Below, piece by piece: positions 56,993-64,000 of a DNA stretch of 64,000 nucleotides. Every line of letters starts with the position of its first letter. Positions within the stretch are counted from its first letter, which is position 1. The stretch comes from Blastopirellula marina (GTDB lineage: Bacteria; Planctomycetota; Planctomycetia; Pirellulales; Pirellulaceae): positions 1-64,000 of the forward strand of contig NZ_PUIA01000068.1 of NCBI RefSeq assembly GCF_002967715.1. The letters are read 5' to 3'. The position numbers and the translations under genes are program-made. The notes under the pieces were generated by a model. That model was given only the letters and a program-made list of their open reading frames with translations, had not been told where the DNA came from and did not search any database.

Positions 56993-58951
56993 TCATGGCG
57001 ATACCTCCGAAAAATCCCAGGCCTTCTCCCCCCCTTGAGCATCCTGAAAACGTATCGAACGAAGTTGCACAGGGGACTTATCCGCTGGCAAGTACAGCCG
57101 CAATACCTGCGTTTGACCAGTGATCGGGAGATCGACGGTGACCTCCTGCCACGATTCTCCTGCGGGGAGTTCGTAGATGGTGGTCTGACCTGTTTCCGGG
57201 AAGTCATCTTGACCGTTGGTTTTCCAATCTATGCGTCCCTTGCCGCCCGACTCACTTCGAGCGATCAGGGTCAACTTGAGCGGACCGCTTAGCTTGACAC
57301 GAGCCGTGCCAAGGAACGGCAGCCGACCATCTCCCACCACTTGAATCGCGCCACCAGCTTTGACGAGCTTACAACTCCGTGCAACAAGTCCATCGGTGGC
57401 ATCCACCGTCTTGGTCGTCGCTGTGTAAGCCGGGTTCGGTTTGGGGTATCGTGCGCCGGTCTCTTTCACAAACTGGTCGATGAGGGAATCGAGTTGTTTG
57501 ACTTTTTCAGGCATCTGCTTCGCAAGATTCTGAGTTTCACCGATATCCTTTCTGAGGTTGTAAAGCTCGTGCAAATCGGGATAGCTCGGATGCGATTCGA
57601 AACGGCGGATGAGCTTATAATCGCCTTGTCGTACTGACACAGCAGGGACCAAGTGTGGGAACCAGGTGAAGTAGGCTTCACGCTTCAAGTTGCCGGTTTG
57701 TTTGAGAACCGGCAGTAAGGATTCCCCGTCGATGATGTGATTCTGCGGTTTCTCTAAACCGACTGCATCCAGAATCGTTGGATACAGGTCGATTGGACCC
57801 ATGATTGCATCACTGGTGGTGCCCGGTTTGATTCGGCCTGGCCAGCGAACCATCAATGGAACTCGTTGGCCTCCCTCGTAGATGCGTCCTTTTCCTTCTC
57901 GTAGTGGAGCGTTGTTCGTCGGCGGTTCGCCCCCGGCCCATTTTCGCCAATCCTGAATCGCTTCGAACTGCGGATGGCCTTCTTTCACATTCGCGATCTT
58001 GCTATCGTCGTAGGCGCGGCTGTGAACGTTGCCGCCGTTGTCCGAATAGAAGATGAATAGCGTATTGTCCGCCAAGCCCAGTTCATCCAGACGATTTATT
58101 AACCGCCCGAGACTCTCGTCCACGCTCTTGAGCATAGACGCCATGATTGGATTGCGTTGCAGTCCGCGGGGATCGGTCTTCTTCGCAAACTCCGCGGTGT
58201 ACTCTTCCTTGTGCCCCCAGGGACCGTGAACGCCATAGTGCCAGAAGTTAAGGAAGAATGGCCGATCCTTGTTTGCCTCGACAAACTTAATCGCTTCGTC
58301 GGTTAGACGATCGGTAATGTACTCGCCGTCGGGACCATCTGTGATCGTCCCCACATGATACCGTCCGGAAGGCCTGCCATCTTTGTGAACTCCGTAGGGC
58401 GAGAAGTAGCTTGGCGGGCCGGGACTCGGTTGAGCATGAAAGGCGATATCGAAGCCATGCTTATCCGGCCAGTGTTCCTGACTCAAACCCAGATGCCATT
58501 TGCCGAAGTGCCCCGTGCGATAGCCGGCCTGCTGCAACACTTCGGCAAGTGTGGGCAGATCGAGATCGAGGTAGTTCTGGCTGTTGGCGTAGATGAGCCT
58601 TCTGTTTGCTGGGGCGTTTTCGGGATACGGGGAAGCATTTTGCGGGGCTGCAGGCTGATGTCCAGAAGCGGACGTCACGCCGTGTCTCGCAGAGTATTGA
58701 CCACTGAGAATCGAGGCTCGCGTTGGTGAGCAGAGTGGTAGCGCATAAGCATCCGTAAATCGCATAGACTGCAGTGCCAGTCCTTGCATGTGGGGAGTCT
58801 CATAGTATTGCGAACCGTAGGGCGTGCTATCCATCCAGCCCATGTCGTCCACCAGAAAGAGCACGATATTGGGCTTGGAAGCAACTCGTTCTTCGGCGGA
58901 AATCGCAGTGAGTGGAATAAGCAATGCGAGAAAAGGCAGTAAATATTTCAT
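56993..58951 (-). CDS. Sulfatase with C-terminal beta-sandwich extension
   Basis: A 652-residue enzyme with a signal peptide (LLPFLALLIPLTAISA). VDDMGWMDSTPYGS binds the metal; Cys74 in LCSPTRASILSGQYSARHG is the formylglycine site; HFGKWHLG and FYSDNGGNVHSRAY complete the active site. A typical sulfatase ends near residue 520; the extra 120 residues (ARVKLSGPLKLTLIARSESG, VLRLYLPADKSPVQLRSIRF) form a predicted jelly roll and might bind carbohydrate. Single gene, ending at a hairpin terminator. Confidence 0.93.
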   Translation of the reverse strand: MKYLLPFLALLIPLTAISAEERVASKPNIVLFLVDDMGWMDSTPYGSQYYETPHMQGLALQSMRFTDAYALPLCSPTRASILSGQYSARHGVTSASGHQPAAPQNASPYPENAPANRRLIYANSQNYLDLDLPTLAEVLQQAGYRTGHFGKWHLGLSQEHWPDKHGFDIAFHAQPSPGPPSYFSPYGVHKDGRPSGRYHVGTITDGPDGEYITDRLTDEAIKFVEANKDRPFFLNFWHYGVHGPWGHKEEYTAEFAKKTDPRGLQRNPIMASMLKSVDESLGRLINRLDELGLADNTLFIFYSDNGGNVHSRAYDDSKIANVKEGHPQFEAIQDWRKWAGGEPPTNNAPLREGKGRIYEGGQRVPLMVRWPGRIKPGTTSDAIMGPIDLYPTILDAVGLEKPQNHIIDGESLLPVLKQTGNLKREAYFTWFPHLVPAVSVRQGDYKLIRRFESHPSYPDLHELYNLRKDIGETQNLAKQMPEKVKQLDSLIDQFVKETGARYPKPNPAYTATTKTVDATDGLVARSCKLVKAGGAIQVVGDGRLPFLGTARVKLSGPLKLTLIARSESGGKGRIDWKTNGQDDFPETGQTTIYELPAGESWQEVTVDLPITGQTQVLRLYLPADKSPVQLRSIRFQDAQGGEKAWDFSEVSP

Positions 58952-59312
58952 GGGATGTGTCCCTTAGCTTCGGAGTCGGAACCGAGATACTTGTGGCGAG
59001 CCAGCCTACCGTCACTGTTCTGTTAAAAGTTCTTGAACCGAGTTTCCACATTCGTCTTTGCTTGTCAGGCCTTTTCGGTACTCGCCCAACGTCAGCACAT
59101 CGTCCGAATTTGTGTCCAGCGTGCAAACGCGCGGGAGAGATCTGGCTGAAGCCACTTTCTTTCAGGCTCTTGGTGTGTCGATGGACGTGGCAAGCCAAGT
59201 TTCCCAACCTCAGTCATCTGCATAGACGAACGAATGGATAGGAGGCGAGTCCGCCGCGTATGTCGGTGTCACTGTGCCAAAAGAATGGACAGCCCCGCAC
59301 ATCTAATGGCAA
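58952..59312. other. Gap between sulfatase and DUF1080-like gene
   Basis: About 360 bases on the minus-strand side upstream of the sulfatase, where its promoter should lie. Open frames on both strands here are short continuations of frames that overlap the sulfatase and lack motifs. No gene is supported. Confidence 0.5.
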
Positions 59313-60050
59313 TCACTTCCGCTTCCAGACTTTAACGTCATCTACCCAAGCGGACTTGTTGACCGCCAGCGTGATCATTCGTTTGGTTGGATGAGCGATT
59401 CCCTCGGACTGGAACTTACCCACGGGCTCGCCGTCCATACTCACTCGCATTACATCGCCTTCCACGACCACACGCAGAGTGTACCATTTGTCGGCTTCAA
59501 GACTGAGTGGAAAATTCGTCCGTTTGCTCTGAATCAGTTTGGTCAGTTCGGGAGACATCTCGCCTGCCAGTCGGCGCTCGCGATTTTTTAAATTCATGTG
59601 CCCCATCTTCGAGTCCATGATCGTGAGTCCCTTCAAGGTAACCCGCGCCATGCAAAGGTGGCCAGCGTGAACGGACTTCTCCTCACGATCTACGAAGTCC
59701 AAACCCAAATCATCGCCAGGTCCCAGCTTGAACCTCATCTCAACCGCTCCATCCTGAAACGCCACGTCATGAAAGATCGCAACCCCATGATCGGCCTCTG
59801 GATGCCTTGTGACGTGCATCGCGCCGTCGACCAGGTCAACTTGCTTGTGACCTTTGGCGCGCCAGGCACTATTGCTGGTCCAGCCCTGGCCGATGTCCTC
59901 CTTGCCTGGTGTGGATTCGTCCCGGTTGAAGTCGTCTTCCAGAATTCTAGTTCCGGCTTCCTCGCCCTGACACTTGCCAGAAGCAAGCATCAGAAGACCG
60001 GTACCTATTAACAAGCAAGTCAAAAACAGCTGAGTGCCACGCTTTATCAT
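59313..60050 (-). CDS. Secreted DUF1080/LamG-like protein
   Basis: From the ATG at 60050 the product has 245 residues with a signal peptide ([18 protein letters not shown]). The longer frame to 60257 overlaps the upstream gene and reads as nonsense there. The mature part is a concanavalin-like jelly roll: [57 protein letters not shown]. Relatives include DUF1080 (3-keto-disaccharide hydrolase) and LamG-type binding proteins; catalytic residues cannot be assigned. Its ATG overlaps the stop of the upstream gene (ATGA), implying translational coupling. Confidence 0.75.
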   Translation of the reverse strand: MIKRGTQLFLTCLLIGTGLLMLASGKCQGEEAGTRILEDDFNRDESTPGKEDIGQGWTSNSAWRAKGHKQVDLVDGAMHVTRHPEADHGVAIFHDVAFQDGAVEMRFKLGPGDDLGLDFVDREEKSVHAGHLCMARVTLKGLTIMDSKMGHMNLKNRERRLAGEMSPELTKLIQSKRTNFPLSLEADKWYTLRVVVEGDVMRVSMDGEPVGKFQSEGIAHPTKRMITLAVNKSAWVDDVKVWKRK

Positions 60051-60472
60051 TTGTTGCCGCCTTTTGATTGAATGATGGTGATTTCCACCGGGTCTTGAAT
60101 GCCCCAGGGCAGATCGATGTCGAACCACTCGCTTTTGCTCTGGTACTCGGCCCACACGTGGGGCAAATAGTTTTCCATTCCGAACGCCCCCAAGCCCACG
60201 TTGTCCGCCACAACAACTACGCCGGGAACAAGCTTCATTTCGCTCGCCTGAAAACATGGGTGATCGTTGGTGTAGCCTCTATCGATGAGCAGGAACTCGA
60301 CGGGGCCTTCGAACCTGCCCGCCAGTTCGCGGGCGTCACCTTGGCGGACCTCGTCGATCACGGGCTGCGTCTTTCCGTCCAAGGCTTCCCGATCGTCCGC
60401 TTGAATCAAGAGAGGGGCAATGAGCACCACCCACAGAAACAGGACACTGTTCGATTCCCGACCGTACAACAT
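60047..60472 (-). CDS. Truncated COMT-like O-methyltransferase C-terminal half with signal-like start
   Basis: A 141-residue frame. Residues about 45-130 match the C-terminal half of class I O-methyltransferases: [17 protein letters not shown] corresponds to the 'FIDxxK' strand and [17 protein letters not shown] to the 'GGvivaDNvlxxG' strand. The glycine-rich SAM-binding loop and the preceding helices are missing; instead the frame starts with a hydrophobic stretch ([19 protein letters not shown]) resembling a signal peptide. It probably cannot bind SAM and may be a decayed gene, yet its end overlaps the next gene by four bases, so it could still be translated. Real start and function are uncertain. 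Confidence 0.5.
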   Translation of the reverse strand: MLYGRESNSVLFLWVVLIAPLLIQADDREALDGKTQPVIDEVRQGDARELAGRFEGPVEFLLIDRGYTNDHPCFQASEMKLVPGVVVVADNVGLGAFGMENYLPHVWAEYQSKSEWFDIDLPWGIQDPVEITIIQSKGGNK

Positions 60473-61037
60473 CGGTGAGACCTTAACACAAATAGATCCT
60501 TAGACACCGATTTTACTTGGCGCAGATGACGTTTCCAATCATCCGGAGAACGAGAAGCTGATCCCAGGGCAGCCTGGCCAGATGAAGATCCTGGATTTTC
60601 TCACTTAAGCTGGTACGGAAAAAGGTTGCGGCCCACTGTTATGAGAGTTCGATTTGGGTATGGCTCAGGTTTTGGTCTGCAGGTCACGAACGAGAAACCT
60701 TGAGACCTGAATCCAGTTAGAAGCCCTCGCCGAAATCATCGAGTCGGCGAGCAGCTTAATGAGAATGCGCGCAAACTCTCTTGCTGCACGGCCGTGAGTT
60801 ACTTTCTACCAAAGATTGACTTCACACAATATCTCTCTAATAATCACGCCTGACAATAGCATGGTACTTTATACCATATCGTGTTCGCCTCTCAGCCAGG
60901 GGGCAATATTTGAGCAACGAAACTAAAAGACATCGCTGCGGCGGAACATCAGATCTCTTGTTATCCAGAAGCTCCCTCATATTCCACCAGCAGATAGGGT
61001 GCCATGCTGCGGACCAGCCTGGTAGTGGGCCGGCAAT
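60473..61037. other. Gap left of the RpiR regulator
   Basis: About 565 bases with no convincing gene. A plus-strand peptide near 60530-60607 (NHPENEKLIPGQPGQMKIL) reads like the tail of a protein but has no start and no family. The missing N-terminus of the O-methyltransferase was not found here on the minus strand. The region should hold the promoter for the RpiR operon. Confidence 0.4.
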
Positions 61038-61934
61038 TTGACAAGAACGGGAGCGAAGGTCATTAAACGCCCACTCGATATCGTCTCCAAAATAAAATCC
61101 GTGCTTCATGATTTGAGGGACTCCGAACGCAAGGTTGCGCAATTGATCCTCGTTGATCTCGAGTTTGCTGGCAGAGCCAGTATCCATGAAATCGCTGAGC
61201 GGGCAGGCGTCAGCCAAGCCTCCATTTCGCGATTTGCTAAACGAGTGGGATGTAAAGACGTTCGAGAACTAAAGAGCGCCTTGGTGAGCAGTTTTGCCAT
61301 TGGCGAACGCTTTATTGAAGGCTACCGAGATCCGTCAGACGATACGGCCATGGGACAGGTCGCCCAAGGTATCCTGCAAGCCGTCAAAGTCGTCAGGGAT
61401 CAAACGTGTGCCGAAACGGTCGAATCGGTTGCCTGCATAATTAACAAATGCAGGCGTTTAGTCGTGTTTGGCGGTGGTGGTGGAGGTACGGTTGCTTCTG
61501 CCGATGTGGAATATCGCCTGTTTCGCCTCGGCGTTGATGTGCGTGTTTTTCACGATACCACGATGCAGCGCATGGTCGCATCCACTCTTAACGAGAACGA
61601 CGTGGTACTGATTGTTTCCACAACGGGCGAAATCCCGGAGATCAATGAAAACGCACTCGTTGCCAAGCAATACGGGGCGACGTTAGTAAGCATCACAAGG
61701 GGGGATTCTTCACTTGCTAAAGAGAGTGACCTTCAATTGAACGTTCACATCAATGAGCCGGAAGGCATTTTTCGTCCCACCGCTTCCCGCTATGCACTTC
61801 TCGCCGTTGTCGACGCGATTGCTTTGAGTTTGGCCAACATGCGCACGGAAGTCAGTCGTGAGCTGATCCGTCGCATCAAGTACAACCTGGACGATCATCG
61901 TGGTGCCGACAAGCGATTTCCGGTAGGTGATTGA
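61038..61934 (+). CDS. RpiR/MurR-family transcriptional regulator
   Basis: A 298-residue protein, start at a TTG and therefore uncertain by a few codons. The N-terminal helix-turn-helix (about 25-85) has SERKVAQLILVDLEFAGRAS and AERAGVSQASISRFAKRVGC. The SIS sugar-isomerase domain (about 130-270) has RLVVFGGGGGGTVASADVEY and VLIVSTTGEIPEINENAL. RpiR-type regulators bind phosphosugars or amino-sugar derivatives and control their catabolism. The next gene starts 2 bases after this stop, so it is part of the D-aminoacylase operon and likely regulates it. Confidence 0.88.
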   Translation: MTRTGAKVIKRPLDIVSKIKSVLHDLRDSERKVAQLILVDLEFAGRASIHEIAERAGVSQASISRFAKRVGCKDVRELKSALVSSFAIGERFIEGYRDPSDDTAMGQVAQGILQAVKVVRDQTCAETVESVACIINKCRRLVVFGGGGGGTVASADVEYRLFRLGVDVRVFHDTTMQRMVASTLNENDVVLIVSTTGEIPEINENALVAKQYGATLVSITRGDSSLAKESDLQLNVHINEPEGIFRPTASRYALLAVVDAIALSLANMRTEVSRELIRRIKYNLDDHRGADKRFPVGD

Positions 61935-61936
61935 CC

Positions 61937-63382
61937 ATGAATCACGCTGCTTTTGATCTGTTGCTCACGGGTGGGATGATTATCGATGGGTCCGGCGCAA
62001 CACCGTTCGCAGGCGATGTTGGAATCGTGAAGGATCGGATTGTGGCAGTCGGAGATCTTAAGAATGCCGCTTCGAAGTTGACGATCAATGTGACGGGAAA
62101 GGTTTTATCCCCTGGGTTTATTGATACCCACACGCACGATGACATTGCCGTCCTGGCGAAGCCTGACTGCTTTCCGAAGATTAGTCAGGGCGTTACCACG
62201 GTAGTTGTGGGCAATTGTGGGATAAGTGCCGCACCCCTTCGGTTGACTCAGGCACCGCCCGAGCCCTTGAATCTTCTCGGGCCAGAGAACGATTTTGTTT
62301 TTGAGTCGTTTCGCAATTACGTCGAAGCGGTTGAGGCATCGCAGCCAGCGGTGAATATTGCTGCATTAGCTGGACATACGTCATTGCGGGTTAAGCATGT
62401 TGGGGAGCTATCACGCTCGGCGACTACCCGCGAAACGATCGCCATGCAAAATGAGTTGGAGCAGGCGATGGCCGAGGGCGCTATCGGTCTGAGTACTGGC
62501 CTGGCCTATGCGAATGCCTTTTCGGCAACAACAGACGAAGTGACACAGTTGGCCTGTGTCGCTGCTAGATTCGGCGGCATCTACACGACGCACATGCGTG
62601 ACGAATTCGATGGGATCATTCAGGCCATTGAAGAGTCCATTACCATTGGATCGGAAGCCAAGTTGCCGATAGTCATTTCCCACCTGAAGTGCGCCGGCCC
62701 AAAGAATTGGGGCAGAAGCGGCGAAGTGTTGGCCGCGATCGAATCTAGCCATTATCACGACCGCGTCTATATGGACTGCTATCCCTACTCGGCAGGCTCC
62801 AGCAATCTTGACCTGAAGCAGGTCGACGAACAGGTCGATATTCTGATTACGCGCTCCGTGCCTCATCCCGAGCAGGCACCGAAGCTTTTGGCTCAGATCG
62901 CCCACGAATGGGGAGTCACGCAGCGGGAAGCTGCCCAGAGGCTTATGCCCGCTGGTGCCGTCTACTTTTCGATCGACGAGCAAGATATGCGGACCATCCT
63001 TCGACATGGTAAAGTGATGATTGGATCAGACGGATTGCCGTGCGATCCTCATCCCCACCCACGACTCTTTGGTACGTTTCCCCGCGTACTTGGCAAATAT
63101 TGTCGCGAAGAAGGACTCTTTCCTCTGCACATAGCGATTCACAAGATGACCGGACTGCCGGCATCGGTATTCCATCTACGTGAACGAGGATTACTCAAAT
63201 CTGGCTACTTTGCCGATCTGGTTGTATTTGATCCCGATGAGATTCGCGACGTGGCCACTTTTGAATCGCCAATTCAGAAGTCTTCAGGGATCGACTACGT
63301 GCTGGTGAATGGGGCGATCACATTTCACCAGGGACATTTGTCGGAAGAACGTGCCGGACGATTCGTCGGGCTTTCTTCATAA
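61937..63382 (+). CDS. N-acyl-D-amino-acid deacylase (D-aminoacylase family)
   Basis: The ATG at 61937, preceded by AGGTGA, is preferred to a TTG six bases earlier; the product has 481 residues. It is an amidohydrolase: His65-x-His67 in GFIDTHTHDD, Cys94 in VVVGNCGISAAP bridges the metals in this family, His in VISHLKCAG and Asp in IGSDGLPCDPHPHP. The small beta-sandwich domain comprises both ends (LLTGGMIIDGSG, GYFADLVVFDPDEI). Members hydrolyse N-acyl-D-amino acids or related N-acyl dipeptides. Together with RidA and a symporter it suggests uptake and breakdown of D-amino-acid derivatives, perhaps from peptidoglycan or other N-acyl compounds. Confidence 0.92.
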   Translation: MNHAAFDLLLTGGMIIDGSGATPFAGDVGIVKDRIVAVGDLKNAASKLTINVTGKVLSPGFIDTHTHDDIAVLAKPDCFPKISQGVTTVVVGNCGISAAPLRLTQAPPEPLNLLGPENDFVFESFRNYVEAVEASQPAVNIAALAGHTSLRVKHVGELSRSATTRETIAMQNELEQAMAEGAIGLSTGLAYANAFSATTDEVTQLACVAARFGGIYTTHMRDEFDGIIQAIEESITIGSEAKLPIVISHLKCAGPKNWGRSGEVLAAIESSHYHDRVYMDCYPYSAGSSNLDLKQVDEQVDILITRSVPHPEQAPKLLAQIAHEWGVTQREAAQRLMPAGAVYFSIDEQDMRTILRHGKVMIGSDGLPCDPHPHPRLFGTFPRVLGKYCREEGLFPLHIAIHKMTGLPASVFHLRERGLLKSGYFADLVVFDPDEIRDVATFESPIQKSSGIDYVLVNGAITFHQGHLSEERAGRFVGLSS

Positions 63383-63417
63383 ACTACTTGAACCTACAGA
63401 AACTAAAGGAATAAATC

Positions 63418-63807
63418 ATGAGCATTACTCGATATGGCACCCAAAAGGCCGGCGCGGGAGGTCAATCACTTCCCTTTGCCCGAGCGGTAGAAGCAGACGG
63501 CTGGTTGTATGTTTCAGGCCAGGTTGCCATGAACAATGGTGAGATTATCGACGGAGGTATTATTCCTCAAGCTCATAAGGCGATCGAGAACATGCTCGCC
63601 ATTGTCAGTGAAGCAGGCTATGGCAAGGAAGATATCGTGCGTTGTGGTGTGTGGCTGGACGATCCTCGCGATTTCTGGTCCTTCAATAAGGTTTATGCCG
63701 AATACTTCGGTGGCGAGCATGCTCCAGCTCGTGCGTGTGTTCAAGCTTCGATGATGGTCGACTGCAAAGTCGAAATTGACTGCATCTGCTACCGGAAATC
63801 ATCATGA
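63418..63807 (+). CDS. RidA-family (YjgF/UK114) enamine/imine deaminase
   Basis: A 129-residue cytoplasmic protein. Marks are LYVSGQVAMNNGEIIDGG, Arg105 in HAPARACVQASMM (the substrate-binding Arg of RidA) and the C-terminal VDCKVEIDCICY, where family members usually have a Glu. AAGGA precedes the ATG. RidA enzymes hydrolyse reactive 2-aminoacrylate and other imines formed by amino-acid dehydratases and oxidases, which fits the D-aminoacylase upstream. Its stop overlaps the symporter start (ATGA). Confidence 0.92.
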   Translation: MSITRYGTQKAGAGGQSLPFARAVEADGWLYVSGQVAMNNGEIIDGGIIPQAHKAIENMLAIVSEAGYGKEDIVRCGVWLDDPRDFWSFNKVYAEYFGGEHAPARACVQASMMVDCKVEIDCICYRKSS

Positions 63808-64000
63808 GCCCTGCCCTGTTTCTTGTTGTTTTCCTGCTTTATGTTCTGACTATGATTGGGCTGAGCATCTGGATTTCACGCTGGCAGACTTCAGGGGAAG
63901 ACTTTTTACTGGGGAATCGTTCGATTCCCCTTTTGCTTGTTTTGGGGTCGACCGTTGCCACCATGGTCGGAACCGGATCAAGTATTGGGGCTGTGGGGCA
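63804..64000 (+). CDS. Sodium:solute symporter (SSS family), N-terminal part
   Basis: The first 65 codons are inside the window. The product starts with a hydrophobic segment (ALFLVVFLLYVLTMIGLSIW) then SGEDFLLGNRSIPLLLVLGS and MVGTGSSIGAVG, which matches the SSS transporter core (TM1 and the sodium-site start). The gene overlaps RidA by four bases and so belongs to the operon. Its substrate is probably the N-acyl amino acid or the product released; the rest of the gene is beyond the right edge. Confidence 0.85.
   Translation, partial: MSPALFLVVFLLYVLTMIGLSIWISRWQTSGEDFLLGNRSIPLLLVLGSTVATMVGTGSSIGAVG

Noticed and set aside
60837-61217. A 126-codon minus-strand frame over the start of the RpiR gene
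   Set aside because: Most of it is antisense to the clear RpiR coding region and its product has no family features.

Overview
The window looks like a chromosome segment of a planctomycete, most likely of the Pirellulaceae type (Rhodopirellula, Blastopirellula, Bremerella). The evidence is the protein families: six Cys-type sulfatases, DUF1501, DUF1549/DUF1553, DUF1552 and DUF1587/1592/1588/1585 proteins with CxxCH haem motifs, two Gfo/Idh/MocA oxidoreductases, a planctomycete 'membrane-bound dehydrogenase' and a large Hanks-type kinase. Nearly all enzymes carry Sec or Tat signal peptides, which fits extracytoplasmic breakdown of sulfated, acylated polysaccharides. No rRNA, tRNA or CRISPR array was seen.

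Layout. 1-1290 is a decayed island: the end of an IS3-like element, a response-regulator/HD-GYP remnant and a histidine-kinase remnant with an in-frame stop. 1541-4514 is an intact PAS-rich kinase and FixJ-type regulator pair. 4650-10251 is a five-gene minus-strand unit (ROK regulator, Fe/2OG dioxygenase, oxidoreductase, MFS carrier, TauE-type exporter) that could be a sulfonate or sulfosugar desulfonation pathway; a Tat-exported oxidoreductase diverges from it. 11753-16943 holds a serine hydrolase, an esterase and two sulfatases. 17-18 kb is largely empty. 18064-30069 runs on the plus strand: DUF1592 cytochrome, sulfatase, esterase, sulfatase, DUF1552, DUF1549/1553 and DUF1501. 30086-34136 is a second DUF1549/1553-DUF1501 set with a WD40 protein, followed by a collapsed PSCyt/DUF1552 pseudogene (34481-35117).

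The SASA esterase (35118-37013) and an XylR-like AraC regulator (37793) come next. 39087-43184 is a compact signalling pair: a Ser/Thr kinase fused to a START-like domain, a zinc-ribbon region and a cyclase-homology domain that lacks key catalytic residues, followed by an FHA-EAL protein. Then come a possible outer-membrane protein, a sulfatase, an S9 peptidase, an NHL-propeller protein, an SGNH hydrolase/haem dehydrogenase/PQQ-type propeller operon, a large sulfatase, a two-gene unit with a truncated O-methyltransferase, and at the right edge an RpiR/D-aminoacylase/RidA/sodium-symporter operon.

The most unusual items are the kinase/pseudo-cyclase plus FHA-EAL module, the putative desulfonation operon, and the two-component and cytochrome gene relics. 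All family assignments come from reading motifs; no database search was possible.
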